Below, one piece after another: positions 1 to 10,121 of a DNA stretch of 42,970 nucleotides. A model generated the notes under the pieces. The model made no database searches and was not told the origin of the DNA. It was given only the letters and a program-made list of their open reading frames with translations. Source of the stretch: Candidatus Pseudogracilibacillus intestinigallinarum (lineage in GTDB: Bacteria > Bacillota > Bacilli > Bacillales > Amphibacillaceae); assembly GCA_019113205.1 (NCBI GenBank), contig DXHX01000040.1, forward strand, positions 1-42,970, written 5' to 3'. A program made the translations under genes and the position numbers. Position 1 is the first letter of the stretch, and each line of letters opens with the position of its first letter.

Positions 1-132
1 TTAGACTATCTTGAGGAAGCAATTGAAAAAGTAGGTGGACATACTCCACATATGTTAGATAAAGCATTCTCATGGCATACAAACTTAAAAGAAAACGGCA
101 CGATGTTATTAGATGACAAAGTGAAAAACTAG
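1..132 (+). CDS. C-terminal end of an unidentified protein (partial)
   Basis: The window opens inside a reading frame whose last 43 codons end at TAG 130-132. The visible tail contains GGHTPHMLDKAFSWH and ends in LLDDKVKN. I do not recognise the family. The frame is open from base 1 and is followed 15 bases later by a terminator hairpin, as expected for the end of a real gene. No domain assignment is possible from this fragment. Confidence 0.6.
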   Translation, partial: LDYLEEAIEKVGGHTPHMLDKAFSWHTNLKENGTMLLDDKVKN

Positions 133-146
133 CCTTTAATGATGAA

Positions 147-196
147 AAACGGTCCTGTTTATCGAGAAAAGATAAATAGGACCGTTTATTATTTTA
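147..196 (+). terminator. Intrinsic terminator, probably bidirectional
   Basis: An inverted repeat (arms AAACGGTCCTGTTTATC and GATAAATAGGACCGTTT with one mismatch) is followed by a T-rich run on the plus strand and preceded by an A-run, so it could also work on the minus strand. It ends the partial gene at the left edge and may end the asparaginase transcript coming from the right. I see nothing else between it and base 374. Confidence 0.75.
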
Positions 197-374
197 GTTC
201 TATAATATAAAATAAACTCTATTCAAAATTCATTTAAAAAATAAAAAATTAGTAAGTATAACAGTAAAAGAACATTATGTAGCGTGTTTCGATCATCATT
301 ATAATATGTATTGGATGAATAAAAATTAGAAAATTATGCGCTGAAAAATATCTCGATAGACGGCATTATGTATT

Positions 375-1358
375 TTAGTATTGGTCGAATACTTGTTGAA
401 TTTCATGTACAGTTGTATAAGTTGTTAAGGCAAGCATTAATAAGATTCTAGCTTTTTGTGGTAATAAATTATCTGCATGGATGAAAGCATCATCTCTATA
501 TGGAGCGACATCCATCACACGTCCATTTCCGACCCGACTACTTCGCACGATAAACAATCCTTCTTCGACTGCATTTCGTAAGGAATCAAGTTCATCAGGT
601 GCGACTAAACCAGCTCCAGTACCAGCCGTGACGATTCCAGAAAAATATTTGGATGCAATAATATAATCAATTAAATGGCCTGATGCACCAGCATAGGAGT
701 ATATAATTTCTACATTTTTTAATGTATCAAATTCAATTTTTGAAAATTCAGATTCGTATGTATGTTTTTTTACAGGCTTTCGGTACATATGCACTTTTTT
801 GTCCGGATCGATAAACCCTAAATAACCTAATTGACCAGATTGAAAGGTTTCAAGTCGATATGTATTTGTTTTCGTTACTTCCCGAGCGCAATTTATTTCA
901 TCGTTTAAAACGACGAGTACTCCATATCCTTTTGCTTCATCACTTGCCGCTACACGGATAGCTTGTAATAAATTAGCATGTGCATCAGAACTAATAGCAC
1001 TGTAAGGACGTTGTGAGCCGACAATGATAATTGGTTTATCCGTATTGACAGTTAAATGTAGAAAATAAGCAGTCTCCTCAATTGTATTTGTTCCATGTGT
1101 TAAAACGACTCCATCATATAATTGAATATCTCGCTGTATTTTATTCCTAAGTTGGATCCAATGTTCTGTTTGAATAGCCGTACTACTTACACGAAGAAAA
1201 GATTCAAAAGAAACGTTAGCAATCGATGATAATTCTGGGATGTCCTTTAAATACGTTTCGCCAGTATATATTCCTGACGTATAATCTTTAAAATCCAATC
1301 GATCTTCACCGGCAGCGGAAATCGTTCCACCTAATTCAATTACTTTAATCTTTTTCAT
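375..1358 (-). CDS. L-asparaginase (bacterial asparaginase/glutaminase family)
   Basis: A 327-residue protein of the family that hydrolyses L-asparagine to aspartate and ammonia. The first catalytic signature GGTIS is at residues 10-14 with the nucleophile Thr12. The second, HGTNTIEET, is at 88-96 with Thr90. A GSQRP motif follows, and a TKTNT segment carries the expected catalytic Lys. The usual Asp after Thr90 (HGTD) is Asn91 here, which is unusual for a classical enzyme. No signal peptide is seen, so it is probably cytoplasmic (type I-like). It lies 11 bases downstream of the alpha/beta hydrolase on the same strand and is probably co-transcribed with it. The start has a GGAGG-like site (gaggctc on the complementary strand). 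Confidence 0.9.
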   Translation of the reverse strand: MKKIKVIELGGTISAAGEDRLDFKDYTSGIYTGETYLKDIPELSSIANVSFESFLRVSSTAIQTEHWIQLRNKIQRDIQLYDGVVLTHGTNTIEETAYFLHLTVNTDKPIIIVGSQRPYSAISSDAHANLLQAIRVAASDEAKGYGVLVVLNDEINCAREVTKTNTYRLETFQSGQLGYLGFIDPDKKVHMYRKPVKKHTYESEFSKIEFDTLKNVEIIYSYAGASGHLIDYIIASKYFSGIVTAGTGAGLVAPDELDSLRNAVEEGLFIVRSSRVGNGRVMDVAPYRDDAFIHADNLLPQKARILLMLALTTYTTVHEIQQVFDQY

Positions 1359-1369
1359 ACGTGAGCCTC

Positions 1370-2311
1370 CTATTTAGTATGTTGTGAAACAGTATGTTCC
1401 AACCAAGTTAACACATCATCATATACGTCATCTTTATGTGTTTCGTTAATTAATTCATGACGTGCCCCGTTATATAATGTTAATTTTATATCTGTACAAC
1501 CGATAGATTTGTAGTATTCATACGTTTTTTTAACGCCTTTTCCATGGTTGCCAACAGGATCTGCATCACCAGCGATGAAGTATATTGGTAAGTCTTTAGG
1601 TGTTTTTTCGATTTCTTTTCTTTTATGGATGGTGTTGATGCCGTGTAATAAATCCGTGAAAAACCCACTAGTACAAATAAATCCACAATTTTCATCTTCT
1701 ATATATTTATTTACCTCTGTTTCATCACGGCTTAAAAAATCGAATGAAGTTTGAGGATTGTTATAATGTTTGTTGTAATTACCAAAAATTAATTTATCCA
1801 TTAATTTACTTGGCGTGCGGCGACCAATTCTGTGTTTTTCAAATTTAGCGATGATTTCCCCAATTTTACCGATAACGCCTTGATCTCCACCTGTTCCACA
1901 TAAAATAACTCCATCGATTTCATTTCCATACAATTGTATGTACCGTCTTGATAAAAATGACCCCATACTATGACCGAATAAAATGATTGGTACATTTGGA
2001 TAGTCCTGTTTTATTTTTTGAGTTAGTTCATGCATATCTGATGTAACACGATGGAAGCCATTTTCATCCGCAAAATAACCTTTATCATCAGGAGCTATGA
2101 TGTTCCCGCCATGCCCACGATGGTCATTTCCAAAAACGATATAGTTATTTTCGGTTAAAAAAGTAGCGAAATGATCGTAGCGTAAAATATGTTCAGCCAT
2201 ACCATGGGCAATTTGCACAATTGCTTTTGGTGACTGATGCTCTTTTTCCCATTTGAACGTGTTAATAGATGTACCGTCAGATGTGATGAAATCATAATTT
2301 GTACGAATCAT
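1370..2311 (-). CDS. Alpha/beta hydrolase, monoacylglycerol lipase / lysophospholipase type
   Basis: A 313-residue alpha/beta-hydrolase fold protein that probably cleaves acylglycerols or lysophospholipids. It shows an oxyanion-region HGMAEH motif, the HRGHG segment, the nucleophile elbow GHSMGS, a late Asp in AGDADPVG and the catalytic His in GARHEL. No signal peptide is present. The start was placed at ATG 2311 because a GAGGAGG-like site sits about 7 bases upstream; the frame extends 31 codons further upstream without a better start. It is the first gene of a probable two-gene unit with the asparaginase. The exact substrate cannot be read from the sequence. Confidence 0.85.
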   Translation of the reverse strand: MIRTNYDFITSDGTSINTFKWEKEHQSPKAIVQIAHGMAEHILRYDHFATFLTENNYIVFGNDHRGHGGNIIAPDDKGYFADENGFHRVTSDMHELTQKIKQDYPNVPIILFGHSMGSFLSRRYIQLYGNEIDGVILCGTGGDQGVIGKIGEIIAKFEKHRIGRRTPSKLMDKLIFGNYNKHYNNPQTSFDFLSRDETEVNKYIEDENCGFICTSGFFTDLLHGINTIHKRKEIEKTPKDLPIYFIAGDADPVGNHGKGVKKTYEYYKSIGCTDIKLTLYNGARHELINETHKDDVYDDVLTWLEHTVSQHTK

Positions 2312-2650
2312 ACAGATTTCCTCCTCGTTTGAAAGATTAATAATTGTAGTTAGTATGTTAAAAAGATGAAAAGCTTTTAAATATATTTGTGAAGTCATAT
2401 GCAACTCATTTCAAGTATACACCGATAGTACTCTCCAGATTTCTAATTTTACAACTAACTATGTTTGCAATAGTTTATTCCGTTTAAATTACCAATTTCT
2501 TTCATTATCTTTATCATACAGCTATTCGGCCAAAATTGAAAATGAATAAATCGGTATGTTTATACAGTTTAATTGCATAAATAAAAATGATTTTTCAAAT
2601 AAATAATTATATTATTAGTATAAATAATGAAAAAACTTATAAATATACTA

Positions 2651-2678
2651 TTGATTTTATTTTTATACATTGTATAAT
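2651..2678 (+). promoter_or_regulatory. Sigma-A promoter of the arginine operon with overlapping ARG-box-like site
   Basis: A -35 TTGATT (2651-2656), a 16-bp spacer and a perfect -10 TATAAT (2673-2678) lie about 40 bases before argC. The spacer contains ATTTTATTTTTATACATT (2654-2671). It matches the ARG-box pattern TGNATWWWWATNCA of ArgR/AhrC except for one base in the left half. A weaker similar site lies at 2552-2569. Placing the operator over the -35/-10 region fits arginine repression. The promoter is clear; the ARG boxes are inference. The rest of the 2312-2650 gap is AT-rich with no gene. Confidence 0.6.
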
Positions 2679-2718
2679 AGTAATTGTTACGAAAAATAAT
2701 TAGGAGAGTGGATATGAA

Positions 2719-3753
2719 ATGAAAGTAGCAATTATCGGAGCAACAGGATATGGTGGAGCGGAATTAGTACGAATTTTACACCGACATCCTAAAGTATCTA
2801 TTCACTCGATTCATGCAACAAGTATGCACGGAGAAAAACTGAGTACGGTTTTTCCTCATATGCAACATCTTATACAGGATACATTAGAAGAAGCTGATTT
2901 AGATCAGTTAGCGAAAGAAGTAGATATTGTATTTACTGCAACACCTTCAGGGGTAGCGAAAAATATTGCACCATTATTAGTAGAAAAAGGTGTGAAAGTA
3001 ATAGATTTATCAGGAGATTTCCGAATAAATAATCGTGAAACATATAAAGAATGGTACAAAATAAATGCAGCAGAACAAGAGAAGTTAGATCAAGCAGTAT
3101 ATGGATTAACTGAATGGGTAGAGAAAGATTTACAAAAAGCGAATCTCATCGCAAACCCTGGATGTTTTCCAACAGCAGTGCTTCTCGGTTTAGCACCTTT
3201 AGTAAAAGAAGGAATCATTGATGAAAATATGATCATTATCGATGCGAAAACAGGTGTAAGTGGGGCAGGAAAAAGTGCATCTCAGGGGACCCATTTTCCA
3301 GAGACGAATGATAACTTGAAAATATACAAAGTACATGCACATCAACATACACCAGAAATCGAAGAACAATTACAAAACTGGAATGAAAAAATAGGTCCAG
3401 TAACATTTACAACACATTTAGCACCGATGACAAGAGGAATTATGGCGACGATGTACTTAACAGCGAAAGAGTCAACTACAACGAAAAATTTAACAGAGTT
3501 ATTTCAGAAGCAATATAAAGATAATCATTTTATACGTATTCAAGAAGGAAGATTTCCGAGTACAAAGGAAGTATCTGGCTCAAATTTTTGCGACATTGCG
3601 GTTGCATATGATGAACGAACGAAACGAATTACTGTCGTTTCTGTCATCGATAATTTAGTAAAAGGTGCTTCAGGGCAAGCGGTACAAAATATGAATAAAA
3701 TGCTCGGATTTGATGAACATGAAGGAATAGACTTTATGCCATTATTTCCGTAA
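2719..3753 (+). CDS. argC: N-acetyl-gamma-glutamyl-phosphate reductase
   Basis: A 344-residue enzyme for the NADPH-dependent reduction of N-acetylglutamyl phosphate to the semialdehyde, the third step of ornithine synthesis. The N-terminal Rossmann motif is GATGYGGAE (residues 7-15). The catalytic cysteine motif NPGCFPT lies near residue 150. Length matches the family. It is the first gene of the arg operon, with argJ starting 15 bases after its stop. The start ATG 2719 has no in-frame rival nearby. The AGGAG site (2702-2706) is 12 bases away and is better spaced for ATG 2714, which opens a two-codon frame ATG-AAA-TGA overlapping the argC start. Confidence 0.96.
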   Translation: MKVAIIGATGYGGAELVRILHRHPKVSIHSIHATSMHGEKLSTVFPHMQHLIQDTLEEADLDQLAKEVDIVFTATPSGVAKNIAPLLVEKGVKVIDLSGDFRINNRETYKEWYKINAAEQEKLDQAVYGLTEWVEKDLQKANLIANPGCFPTAVLLGLAPLVKEGIIDENMIIIDAKTGVSGAGKSASQGTHFPETNDNLKIYKVHAHQHTPEIEEQLQNWNEKIGPVTFTTHLAPMTRGIMATMYLTAKESTTTKNLTELFQKQYKDNHFIRIQEGRFPSTKEVSGSNFCDIAVAYDERTKRITVVSVIDNLVKGASGQAVQNMNKMLGFDEHEGIDFMPLFP

Positions 3754-3768
3754 TAAGGAGTAATGACA

Positions 3769-4974
3769 ATGAAATATATGAAAGATGGAAATATTACAAC
3801 ACCGAAAGGTTTTCAAACAGCTGGAATCCATGCGGGATTAAAAAGGAAACGAAAAGATTTAGGTGTTATCGTTTGTGAAACGGTCGCTGATGCTGCAGCA
3901 GTTTATACATTAAACCAAATCCAAGCAGCACCGATTACCGTCACGAAAGAAACGGTGAAAAAAGCGAATAAAATTCAAGCGGTTATTGTAAACAGTGGCA
4001 ATGCAAATGCTTGTACAGGAAATCAAGGGATGCAAGATGCATATGAAATGCAAAAAGTAACAGCAGACACATTTAATGTGCAACAAGAACATGTAGCAGT
4101 GGCGTCAACAGGTGTGATCGGTGAATATTTACCGATGGATAAAATTACAACGAACATTCCGAATTTACACATAAATAATCAAATAGAAAGTGCAACAGAC
4201 TTTGAAGAAGCAATTTTAACGACTGACACTTTTTTAAAAAGTACTTGTTATGAAACAACGATTGATGGAAAAACGGTTACGATGGCAGGCGCTGCAAAAG
4301 GTTCAGGAATGATTGAACCTAATATGGGAACGATGCTAGGTTTCATTACAACAGATGCAAACATTTCAGGGGAATGGTTGGATAAAGCGTTAAAAGAAGC
4401 CGTAGATAAAACATTTAATTGCATTACAGTGGATGGCGACACATCGACAAATGATATGGTAATCGTATTAGCAAGTGGACTACAAGAGAATGAACCATTA
4501 ACAGATGTACATGAAGATTGGTCAACATTCGTCACATTACTTACGAAAACATGTGAAGACTTAGCGAAAAAAATAGCTCAAGATGGAGAAGGGGCAACTA
4601 AGTTAATTGAAGTAGACGTACAAGGTGCAGAGTCAGAAAACGATGCTAAGAAGATTGCAAAAGCGATTGTCGGATCCTCTTTAGTAAAAACAATGGTATA
4701 CGGAAATGATGCCAACTGGGGAAGAGTCATCGCAGCTGTCGGCTATAGTGGGGTAGAGATTAATCCGGAGACAATCGATATGAAAATCGGTTCTATCCCA
4801 TTATTACAAAATAGTGTACCACTTCCATTTTCAGAGGAAGCGGCAACAGCATATTTACAAAATGAACATATTGTCATCCAAGTAAATATTAATAAAGGAA
4901 ATGCAAATGGAAAAGCGTGGGGATGTGACCTCACTTATGATTACGTGAAAATAAATGCAAGTTATAGAACGTAA
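3769..4974 (+). CDS. argJ: Bifunctional ornithine acetyltransferase / N-acetylglutamate synthase
   Basis: A 401-residue ArgJ. It transfers the acetyl group from N-acetylornithine to glutamate and can also make N-acetylglutamate from acetyl-CoA, so no separate argA or argE is needed. The precursor self-cleaves before a nucleophilic Thr in a KGxGMIxPNMATML motif. Here it reads [14 protein letters not shown] with Thr188 (codon 4330), so Gly replaces the usual Ala before the scissile bond. ATG 3769 was chosen because AAGGAG (3755-3760) is 8 bases away; ATG 3763 would be only 2 bases away. It lies between argC and argB in the operon. Confidence 0.95.
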   Translation: MKYMKDGNITTPKGFQTAGIHAGLKRKRKDLGVIVCETVADAAAVYTLNQIQAAPITVTKETVKKANKIQAVIVNSGNANACTGNQGMQDAYEMQKVTADTFNVQQEHVAVASTGVIGEYLPMDKITTNIPNLHINNQIESATDFEEAILTTDTFLKSTCYETTIDGKTVTMAGAAKGSGMIEPNMGTMLGFITTDANISGEWLDKALKEAVDKTFNCITVDGDTSTNDMVIVLASGLQENEPLTDVHEDWSTFVTLLTKTCEDLAKKIAQDGEGATKLIEVDVQGAESENDAKKIAKAIVGSSLVKTMVYGNDANWGRVIAAVGYSGVEINPETIDMKIGSIPLLQNSVPLPFSEEAATAYLQNEHIVIQVNINKGNANGKAWGCDLTYDYVKINASYRT

Positions 4975-4998
4975 AACGTTGAAAGGGGAAAAATAAAA

Positions 4999-5787
4999 AT
5001 GTTGGATAATATTATCGTATTAAAATGTGGAGGTAGTTCTATCGATGAACTATCAGATAGCTTTTTTGATAATGTGCAATCGTTAATCAACCAAGGAATT
5101 CATCCAGTAATCGTTCATGGAGGTGGCCCAGCAATTCAAGGTATGTTAGAAAAATTAAATGTACAATTTGAATTTATCGATGGACTACGAAAAACGACGG
5201 ACGAAATGATGGATGTAGTCGAAATGGTTTTAACAGGTAGCGTAAATCCAACATTGTCCCGCCGTTTAAATGATCATCATATTAATGCAGTCGGTATTTC
5301 AGGTGCAGATATGGATTTACTAGAAGCGACACCACTAGATTATAACAAGTATGGGTTAGTTGGTGAAGTGAGTCATGTAAATGTTGAAGTGATCCACGAT
5401 TTAATTAACCAAAATATCGTTCCAGTCATTTCGCCAATTGCATTTGGAAAAGACGGAAATAAATATAATATTAATGCAGATACAGCAGCAGGTGCAGTTG
5501 CAGCAGCATTAAATGCGAAACAATTAATTTTTGTGACAGATGTACCAGGTATTTTACAAGATGGAGAATTATTAGAAGAAGTGACAACAGAAACGGTAGA
5601 AAAACTAATCCAAAATAATACGATTTTCGGTGGCATGATTCCGAAAGTAAAAGCAGCAATGAAAGGATTAAAACATAATGTTTCAGAAGTAATGATTGTA
5701 AATGGGAAAAAATCGAAAATGAAAAATAAAAAAACATTAGCAGGGACGACGATAAAAAATGCTAAATTAGCAGTCGCGACGGCATAG
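4999..5787 (+). CDS. argB: Acetylglutamate kinase
   Basis: A 262-residue amino-acid kinase family enzyme that phosphorylates N-acetylglutamate, the second step of ornithine synthesis. Visible motifs are the N-terminal KCGGSS, the glycine-rich HGGGP near residue 40, and the C-terminal [10 protein letters not shown] region that binds ATP. The length is normal for the arginine-insensitive type, without the N-terminal helix of hexameric feedback-inhibited enzymes. A GAAAGGGG site precedes the ATG. It is 24 bases after argJ and 11 bases before argD, so the genes are co-transcribed. Confidence 0.96.
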   Translation: MLDNIIVLKCGGSSIDELSDSFFDNVQSLINQGIHPVIVHGGGPAIQGMLEKLNVQFEFIDGLRKTTDEMMDVVEMVLTGSVNPTLSRRLNDHHINAVGISGADMDLLEATPLDYNKYGLVGEVSHVNVEVIHDLINQNIVPVISPIAFGKDGNKYNINADTAAGAVAAALNAKQLIFVTDVPGILQDGELLEEVTTETVEKLIQNNTIFGGMIPKVKAAMKGLKHNVSEVMIVNGKKSKMKNKKTLAGTTIKNAKLAVATA

Positions 5788-5798
5788 GAGAGATAAAA

Positions 5799-6938
5799 AT
5801 GGTATTGTTTCCGACATATAATAGATTTCCTTTATCTGTACAAAGTGCGACAGGTGCTGAAATAACAGATATAAATGGGAAAACGTATGTAGATTTTGGC
5901 TCCGGAATAGGAGTATGTAATTTAGGTCATTGTCATCCAATTGTACAAAAGGCAGTTGAAAAACAGTTACATTTATATTGGCACACATCTAATTTATATG
6001 AAAACCCAATTCAATCAGAAGTTGCAGCACAAATTACGACACATAGTCATGGAGATTATGTGTTCTTCTGTAATAGTGGTGCAGAGGCAAATGAAGCAGC
6101 AATTAAATTAGCACGTAAAGTAACAGGAAAAGAAACAATTATTACATTCCAACAATCATTCCACGGTCGTACGTTTGCTACAATGGCAGCGACAGGACAA
6201 GAGAAAGTACGTGAAGGTTTTGGACCAATGTTGGAAAAATTTGCATATGCAATTTTTAATGATTTGGCTTCTGTAGAACAATTAATCGATGAAAATACAG
6301 CTGCTGTCATGGTAGAAGTCGTGCAAGGTGAAGGTGGAGTACACCCAGCAGACCATGAATTTATCGAAGGTGTAGCAACATTATGTAAGGAAAACAATAT
6401 ATTGCTTATCGTCGATGAAATTCAAACTGGAATTGGACGTACTGGAAAGAAATTCGGTTTTGAACATTATCAAATTGAACCAGATATTTTCACTTTAGCA
6501 AAAGGGTTAGGAAATGGATTACCAGTAGGTGCAATGGTTGCTAAAGCGGCTTATAAAGATCATTTCGGTCCAGGATCACACGGTTCTACCTTTGGCGGAA
6601 ATCCACTCGCAATGGCTTCTGCAAATGCCGTACTACAAATAGTGTTTGAAGATGCGTTTTTAGATGAAGTGGAAGCGAAGGCATCTTACTTACAAGAAAA
6701 ATTGGAAAAAGAAATCGCACCATTAGCATCTGTTCAAGCAATCCGTCAAAAAGGAATGATGGTCGGTATCGATTGCGATAAAAGTGTTGCTCCTATCGTG
6801 ACACAGTTATTAGAAAAAGGATTGCTCGTTTTAAGTGCAGGTGATACGGTCGTTCGGCTATTGCCACCATTGATTGTGACGGAAGCGCAAATAGACGAAG
6901 CGATTGAATTACTAAAAGTAGCATTAGCGACATTTTAA
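5799..6938 (+). CDS. argD: Acetylornithine aminotransferase
   Basis: A 379-residue class III PLP aminotransferase that converts N-acetylglutamate semialdehyde to N-acetylornithine. It has the [16 protein letters not shown] cofactor-phosphate segment, the [12 protein letters not shown] motif and the Schiff-base lysine Lys235 in [14 protein letters not shown]. The start follows TAGGAGAGATAAAA, a strong site with good spacing, directly after the argB stop. It is fourth in the operon. In B. subtilis the next genes are carA and carB; here carB follows directly after 33 bases. Confidence 0.95.
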   Translation: MVLFPTYNRFPLSVQSATGAEITDINGKTYVDFGSGIGVCNLGHCHPIVQKAVEKQLHLYWHTSNLYENPIQSEVAAQITTHSHGDYVFFCNSGAEANEAAIKLARKVTGKETIITFQQSFHGRTFATMAATGQEKVREGFGPMLEKFAYAIFNDLASVEQLIDENTAAVMVEVVQGEGGVHPADHEFIEGVATLCKENNILLIVDEIQTGIGRTGKKFGFEHYQIEPDIFTLAKGLGNGLPVGAMVAKAAYKDHFGPGSHGSTFGGNPLAMASANAVLQIVFEDAFLDEVEAKASYLQEKLEKEIAPLASVQAIRQKGMMVGIDCDKSVAPIVTQLLEKGLLVLSAGDTVVRLLPPLIVTEAQIDEAIELLKVALATF

Positions 6939-6971
6939 CAGATAGTTTCAAAATATGGGGAGGCTATTTTT

Positions 6972-9900
6972 ATGCCTAAAAAAACAGACATGAACAAAAT
7001 ATTAGTAATCGGTTCTGGGCCTATTACGATTGGGCAAGCAGCAGAATTTGATTATGCAGGGACACAAGCTTGTTTAACATTAAAGGAAGAGGGATACGAA
7101 GTCGTTTTACTTAACAATAATCCAGCAACAATTATGACAGATGAACATATTGCACATAAAGTATATTTCGAACCTTTAACGATAAAAAGTATTGTCGCAA
7201 TCATCGAGAAGGAACAGCCAGACGCAATGCTCGTGTCTGTTAGCGGTCAAACAGGATTAAACTTAGCTTTTTCTTTATACGAACAAAAGATTTTTGAGAA
7301 ATATCAAATCGAAGTACTAGGTACTCCTATTGAAGCAATTATGGAAGGGGAAGACCGAGAAAAATTCCGTAGCTTAATGCAGGAGATTGACGAGCCAATT
7401 CCAGAAAGTGTAATTGTTGAAACGTTAGAGGATGGTTTAACATTTACAAATGAAGTAGGCTATCCAATTATCGTGCGTCCAGCATACACTTTAGGTGGTT
7501 CTGGTGGAGGAATCGCTACAGGTGAAAATGCATTTACGACATATATGACACGTGGACTGCGCGCAAGTCCAATTGGACAATGTTTGATTGAAAAAAGCAT
7601 TGCTGGTTGGAAAGAGATTGAAATGGAAGTCGTTCGTGATAAAAATGATCATGCGGTTGTCGTATGTCATATGGAAAATATTGATCCAGTTGGAGTTCAT
7701 ACAGGCGATTCTATTGTTGTAAGTCCGATTCAAACATTGCAACAACGCGATATTGATAAACTAAAAGCAGCATCATTAAAAATCGTTCGTGCAATTGGTA
7801 TTATCGGAGCATGTAATGTGCAATTAGCATTTGATCCATTAACGAAAAATTATATTGTCATTGAAATTAATCCACGTGTAAGCCGTTCAAGTGCACTTGC
7901 ATCTAAGGCAACAGGCTATCCAATTGCAAAAATTGCAACGAAATTAAGTATTGGTTATACATTAGATGAGATTTTTGACGCAAAAAGAAAGGTAACATTA
8001 GAAAAATATGAACCAAAATTAGATTATACAGTTGTGAAATTCCCGAGCTGGCCATTTGAAAAATTTGTCACAGCAGATCGTAAACTAGGCACACAAATGA
8101 AAGCGACAGGGGAAGTCATGGCTATTGAAAAAACAATTATTGCTAGCCTGCATAAAGCAATTCGTTCACTTGAATTAAAAATGGATGGGTTAACATTACA
8201 AAGCATACAACATTATGATACAAATCAATTAAAAAAACTCGTCCATCATACGGATGATCGTCGCTTTTTTGTACTGTTAGAGCTAATTCGTCGTGGTGTT
8301 TCGATTACGGCAATTCATGCAGCGACAAAAATAGATGAATATTTCTTAAAAGCGATGGAAACGTTAGTCGTATTAGAGGAAAATGTTAAAGGAAGCACCA
8401 TTGACATGGTGGAGAAAGAACAATTGCTAGCATGGAAACAAGCTGGATTTTTAGATGAACAGTTAGCAACATGGTGGGATGTACCGATTCAAGCAGTTGC
8501 AAATAAACGGAGAGAATTCGCGATTACTTCTGTTTATGACGCTGTGCAAGCATTTTCTGAAAAAGAACATGAAGAAGCATTATATTATTATGCAACATGG
8601 CAAGCAGACAATATAGATGAAGTTAAAGACGAAAAAGAAAAGGTCGTTATCGTTGGAAGTGGCCCAATCCGGATCGGGCAAGGGGTTGAATTTGATTATT
8701 GCTCTGTACAAGGTGTAAAAGCCTTGCAAATGCTAGGGTATGAAACGATTTTAATTAATAATAACCCTTCGACAGTAAGTACAGACTATGAATTTGCCGA
8801 TAAATTGTATATTGAACCATTAACAGCTGAAGATGTTTTTCAGGTAATGCAACGAGAAGGAACAAATAAGGTAATCGTTCAATTTGGAGGGCAAACAGCG
8901 ATTAATTTAGTGGAAGGACTAGAAGCATATGGTGTTCATATTCTCGGTTCATCTATGAAAACAATTGATACGTTAGAAGATCGTGATTTATTTTATCAAT
9001 ATGTGCAACAACTCGATGTTCCACATATTCCAGGGTTGATTGCGAAAGATGAAACAGAATTATATGAGAAGGCAGCTGAAATTGGTTACCCCGTTTTAGT
9101 TCGCCCATCTTATGTAATTGGTGGGCAAGGAATGGCAACTATTGAAAATGAAAAAGCATTGAAAAAATATGTCCACTATTATTTACAAGGAGCTACATCA
9201 TATCCGATTTTAATAGATGCCTTTTATCCAGGAAAAGAAATAGAAGTGGACGTCGTGACAGATGGAGAAAATATCTTTATTCCAGCGATTTTTGAACATA
9301 TTGAAAAAGCAGGTGTCCATTCAGGTGATAGTATGGCAGTGACACCACCTATTACATTAGATAAAACAACGAAACAATTAGTCGTCCAATATGCAGAAAA
9401 AATTGCACAAGACATTGCATTTAAAGGGATTTTTAATATTCAATTTGTTTTATATGATGGTGTTTTATATGTGTTAGAAGTGAATCCACGGGCATCAAGA
9501 ACCGTTCCAGTAATTAGTAAAGTAACGGGAGTGAATATGATCGAGCTAGCGACAAAATTGTTACTAGGTGCATCCTTACAATCACTCGTTGGAGATGAAA
9601 AAATATTACGTGAAAATAAATTTTACACTGTGAAAGCTCCTGTTTTTTCATCACAAAAGTTACCTGGGGTGGATCCTGTCCTCGTACCAGAAATGAAATC
9701 GACAGGAGAAATTATTGCTATTGGTAAAACATATGGTGAAAGTTTACACAAGGCATTTATTTGGAATGAACAGTTAGAAAATACATTCCAGCAAACAGGA
9801 AAAGAACTATATGTCGCATCACCAACAGAAACAATAGATATGGAAACATTACTACAAAATGTCCCAATGACGAGTATCGAATTTGATGAAGATGTATCTT

Positions 9901-10121
9901 TTGAAACAGTTGAAAATTGGTTGAAAGAAAAAACATCTATCGTTTTATTCAGTAATGAAGAGAGCAGTGTCATACGTGAACGTGCAATTGAATATAACGT
10001 ACTCGTGTTATCCAGTGAGGCAACATTAGAAGCATTTTTGCAAATGGAAAATAACTGTCCAGATGTGTGGGCATTACAACAAGAAGAAGGAACGAATGTA
10101 AAGGAAGTGGTGTTACAATGA
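6972..10121 (+). CDS. carB: Carbamoyl-phosphate synthase large subunit, arginine-type
   Basis: A 1049-residue synthetase subunit that makes carbamoyl phosphate from bicarbonate, ammonia and two ATP. It shows the expected internal duplication. The first half begins GSGPITIGQAAEFDYAG, and the second half begins near residue 558 with GSGPIRIGQGVEFDYCS. Each half has an ATP-grasp domain ending in an EINPRVSRSS- or EVNPRASRT-type motif. A C-terminal allosteric (MGS-like) domain from about residue 930 is complete. Its position between argD and argF marks it as the arginine-pathway enzyme. The glutamine amidotransferase subunit carA is absent from the operon, with only 33 bases separating argD and carB. 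It ends in TGA overlapping the argF ATG. Confidence 0.95.
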   Translation: MPKKTDMNKILVIGSGPITIGQAAEFDYAGTQACLTLKEEGYEVVLLNNNPATIMTDEHIAHKVYFEPLTIKSIVAIIEKEQPDAMLVSVSGQTGLNLAFSLYEQKIFEKYQIEVLGTPIEAIMEGEDREKFRSLMQEIDEPIPESVIVETLEDGLTFTNEVGYPIIVRPAYTLGGSGGGIATGENAFTTYMTRGLRASPIGQCLIEKSIAGWKEIEMEVVRDKNDHAVVVCHMENIDPVGVHTGDSIVVSPIQTLQQRDIDKLKAASLKIVRAIGIIGACNVQLAFDPLTKNYIVIEINPRVSRSSALASKATGYPIAKIATKLSIGYTLDEIFDAKRKVTLEKYEPKLDYTVVKFPSWPFEKFVTADRKLGTQMKATGEVMAIEKTIIASLHKAIRSLELKMDGLTLQSIQHYDTNQLKKLVHHTDDRRFFVLLELIRRGVSITAIHAATKIDEYFLKAMETLVVLEENVKGSTIDMVEKEQLLAWKQAGFLDEQLATWWDVPIQAVANKRREFAITSVYDAVQAFSEKEHEEALYYYATWQADNIDEVKDEKEKVVIVGSGPIRIGQGVEFDYCSVQGVKALQMLGYETILINNNPSTVSTDYEFADKLYIEPLTAEDVFQVMQREGTNKVIVQFGGQTAINLVEGLEAYGVHILGSSMKTIDTLEDRDLFYQYVQQLDVPHIPGLIAKDETELYEKAAEIGYPVLVRPSYVIGGQGMATIENEKALKKYVHYYLQGATSYPILIDAFYPGKEIEVDVVTDGENIFIPAIFEHIEKAGVHSGDSMAVTPPITLDKTTKQLVVQYAEKIAQDIAFKGIFNIQFVLYDGVLYVLEVNPRASRTVPVISKVTGVNMIELATKLLLGASLQSLVGDEKILRENKFYTVKAPVFSSQKLPGVDPVLVPEMKSTGEIIAIGKTYGESLHKAFIWNEQLENTFQQTGKELYVASPTETIDMETLLQNVPMTSIEFDEDVSFETVENWLKEKTSIVLFSNEESSVIRERAIEYNVLVLSSEATLEAFLQMENNCPDVWALQQEEGTNVKEVVLQ

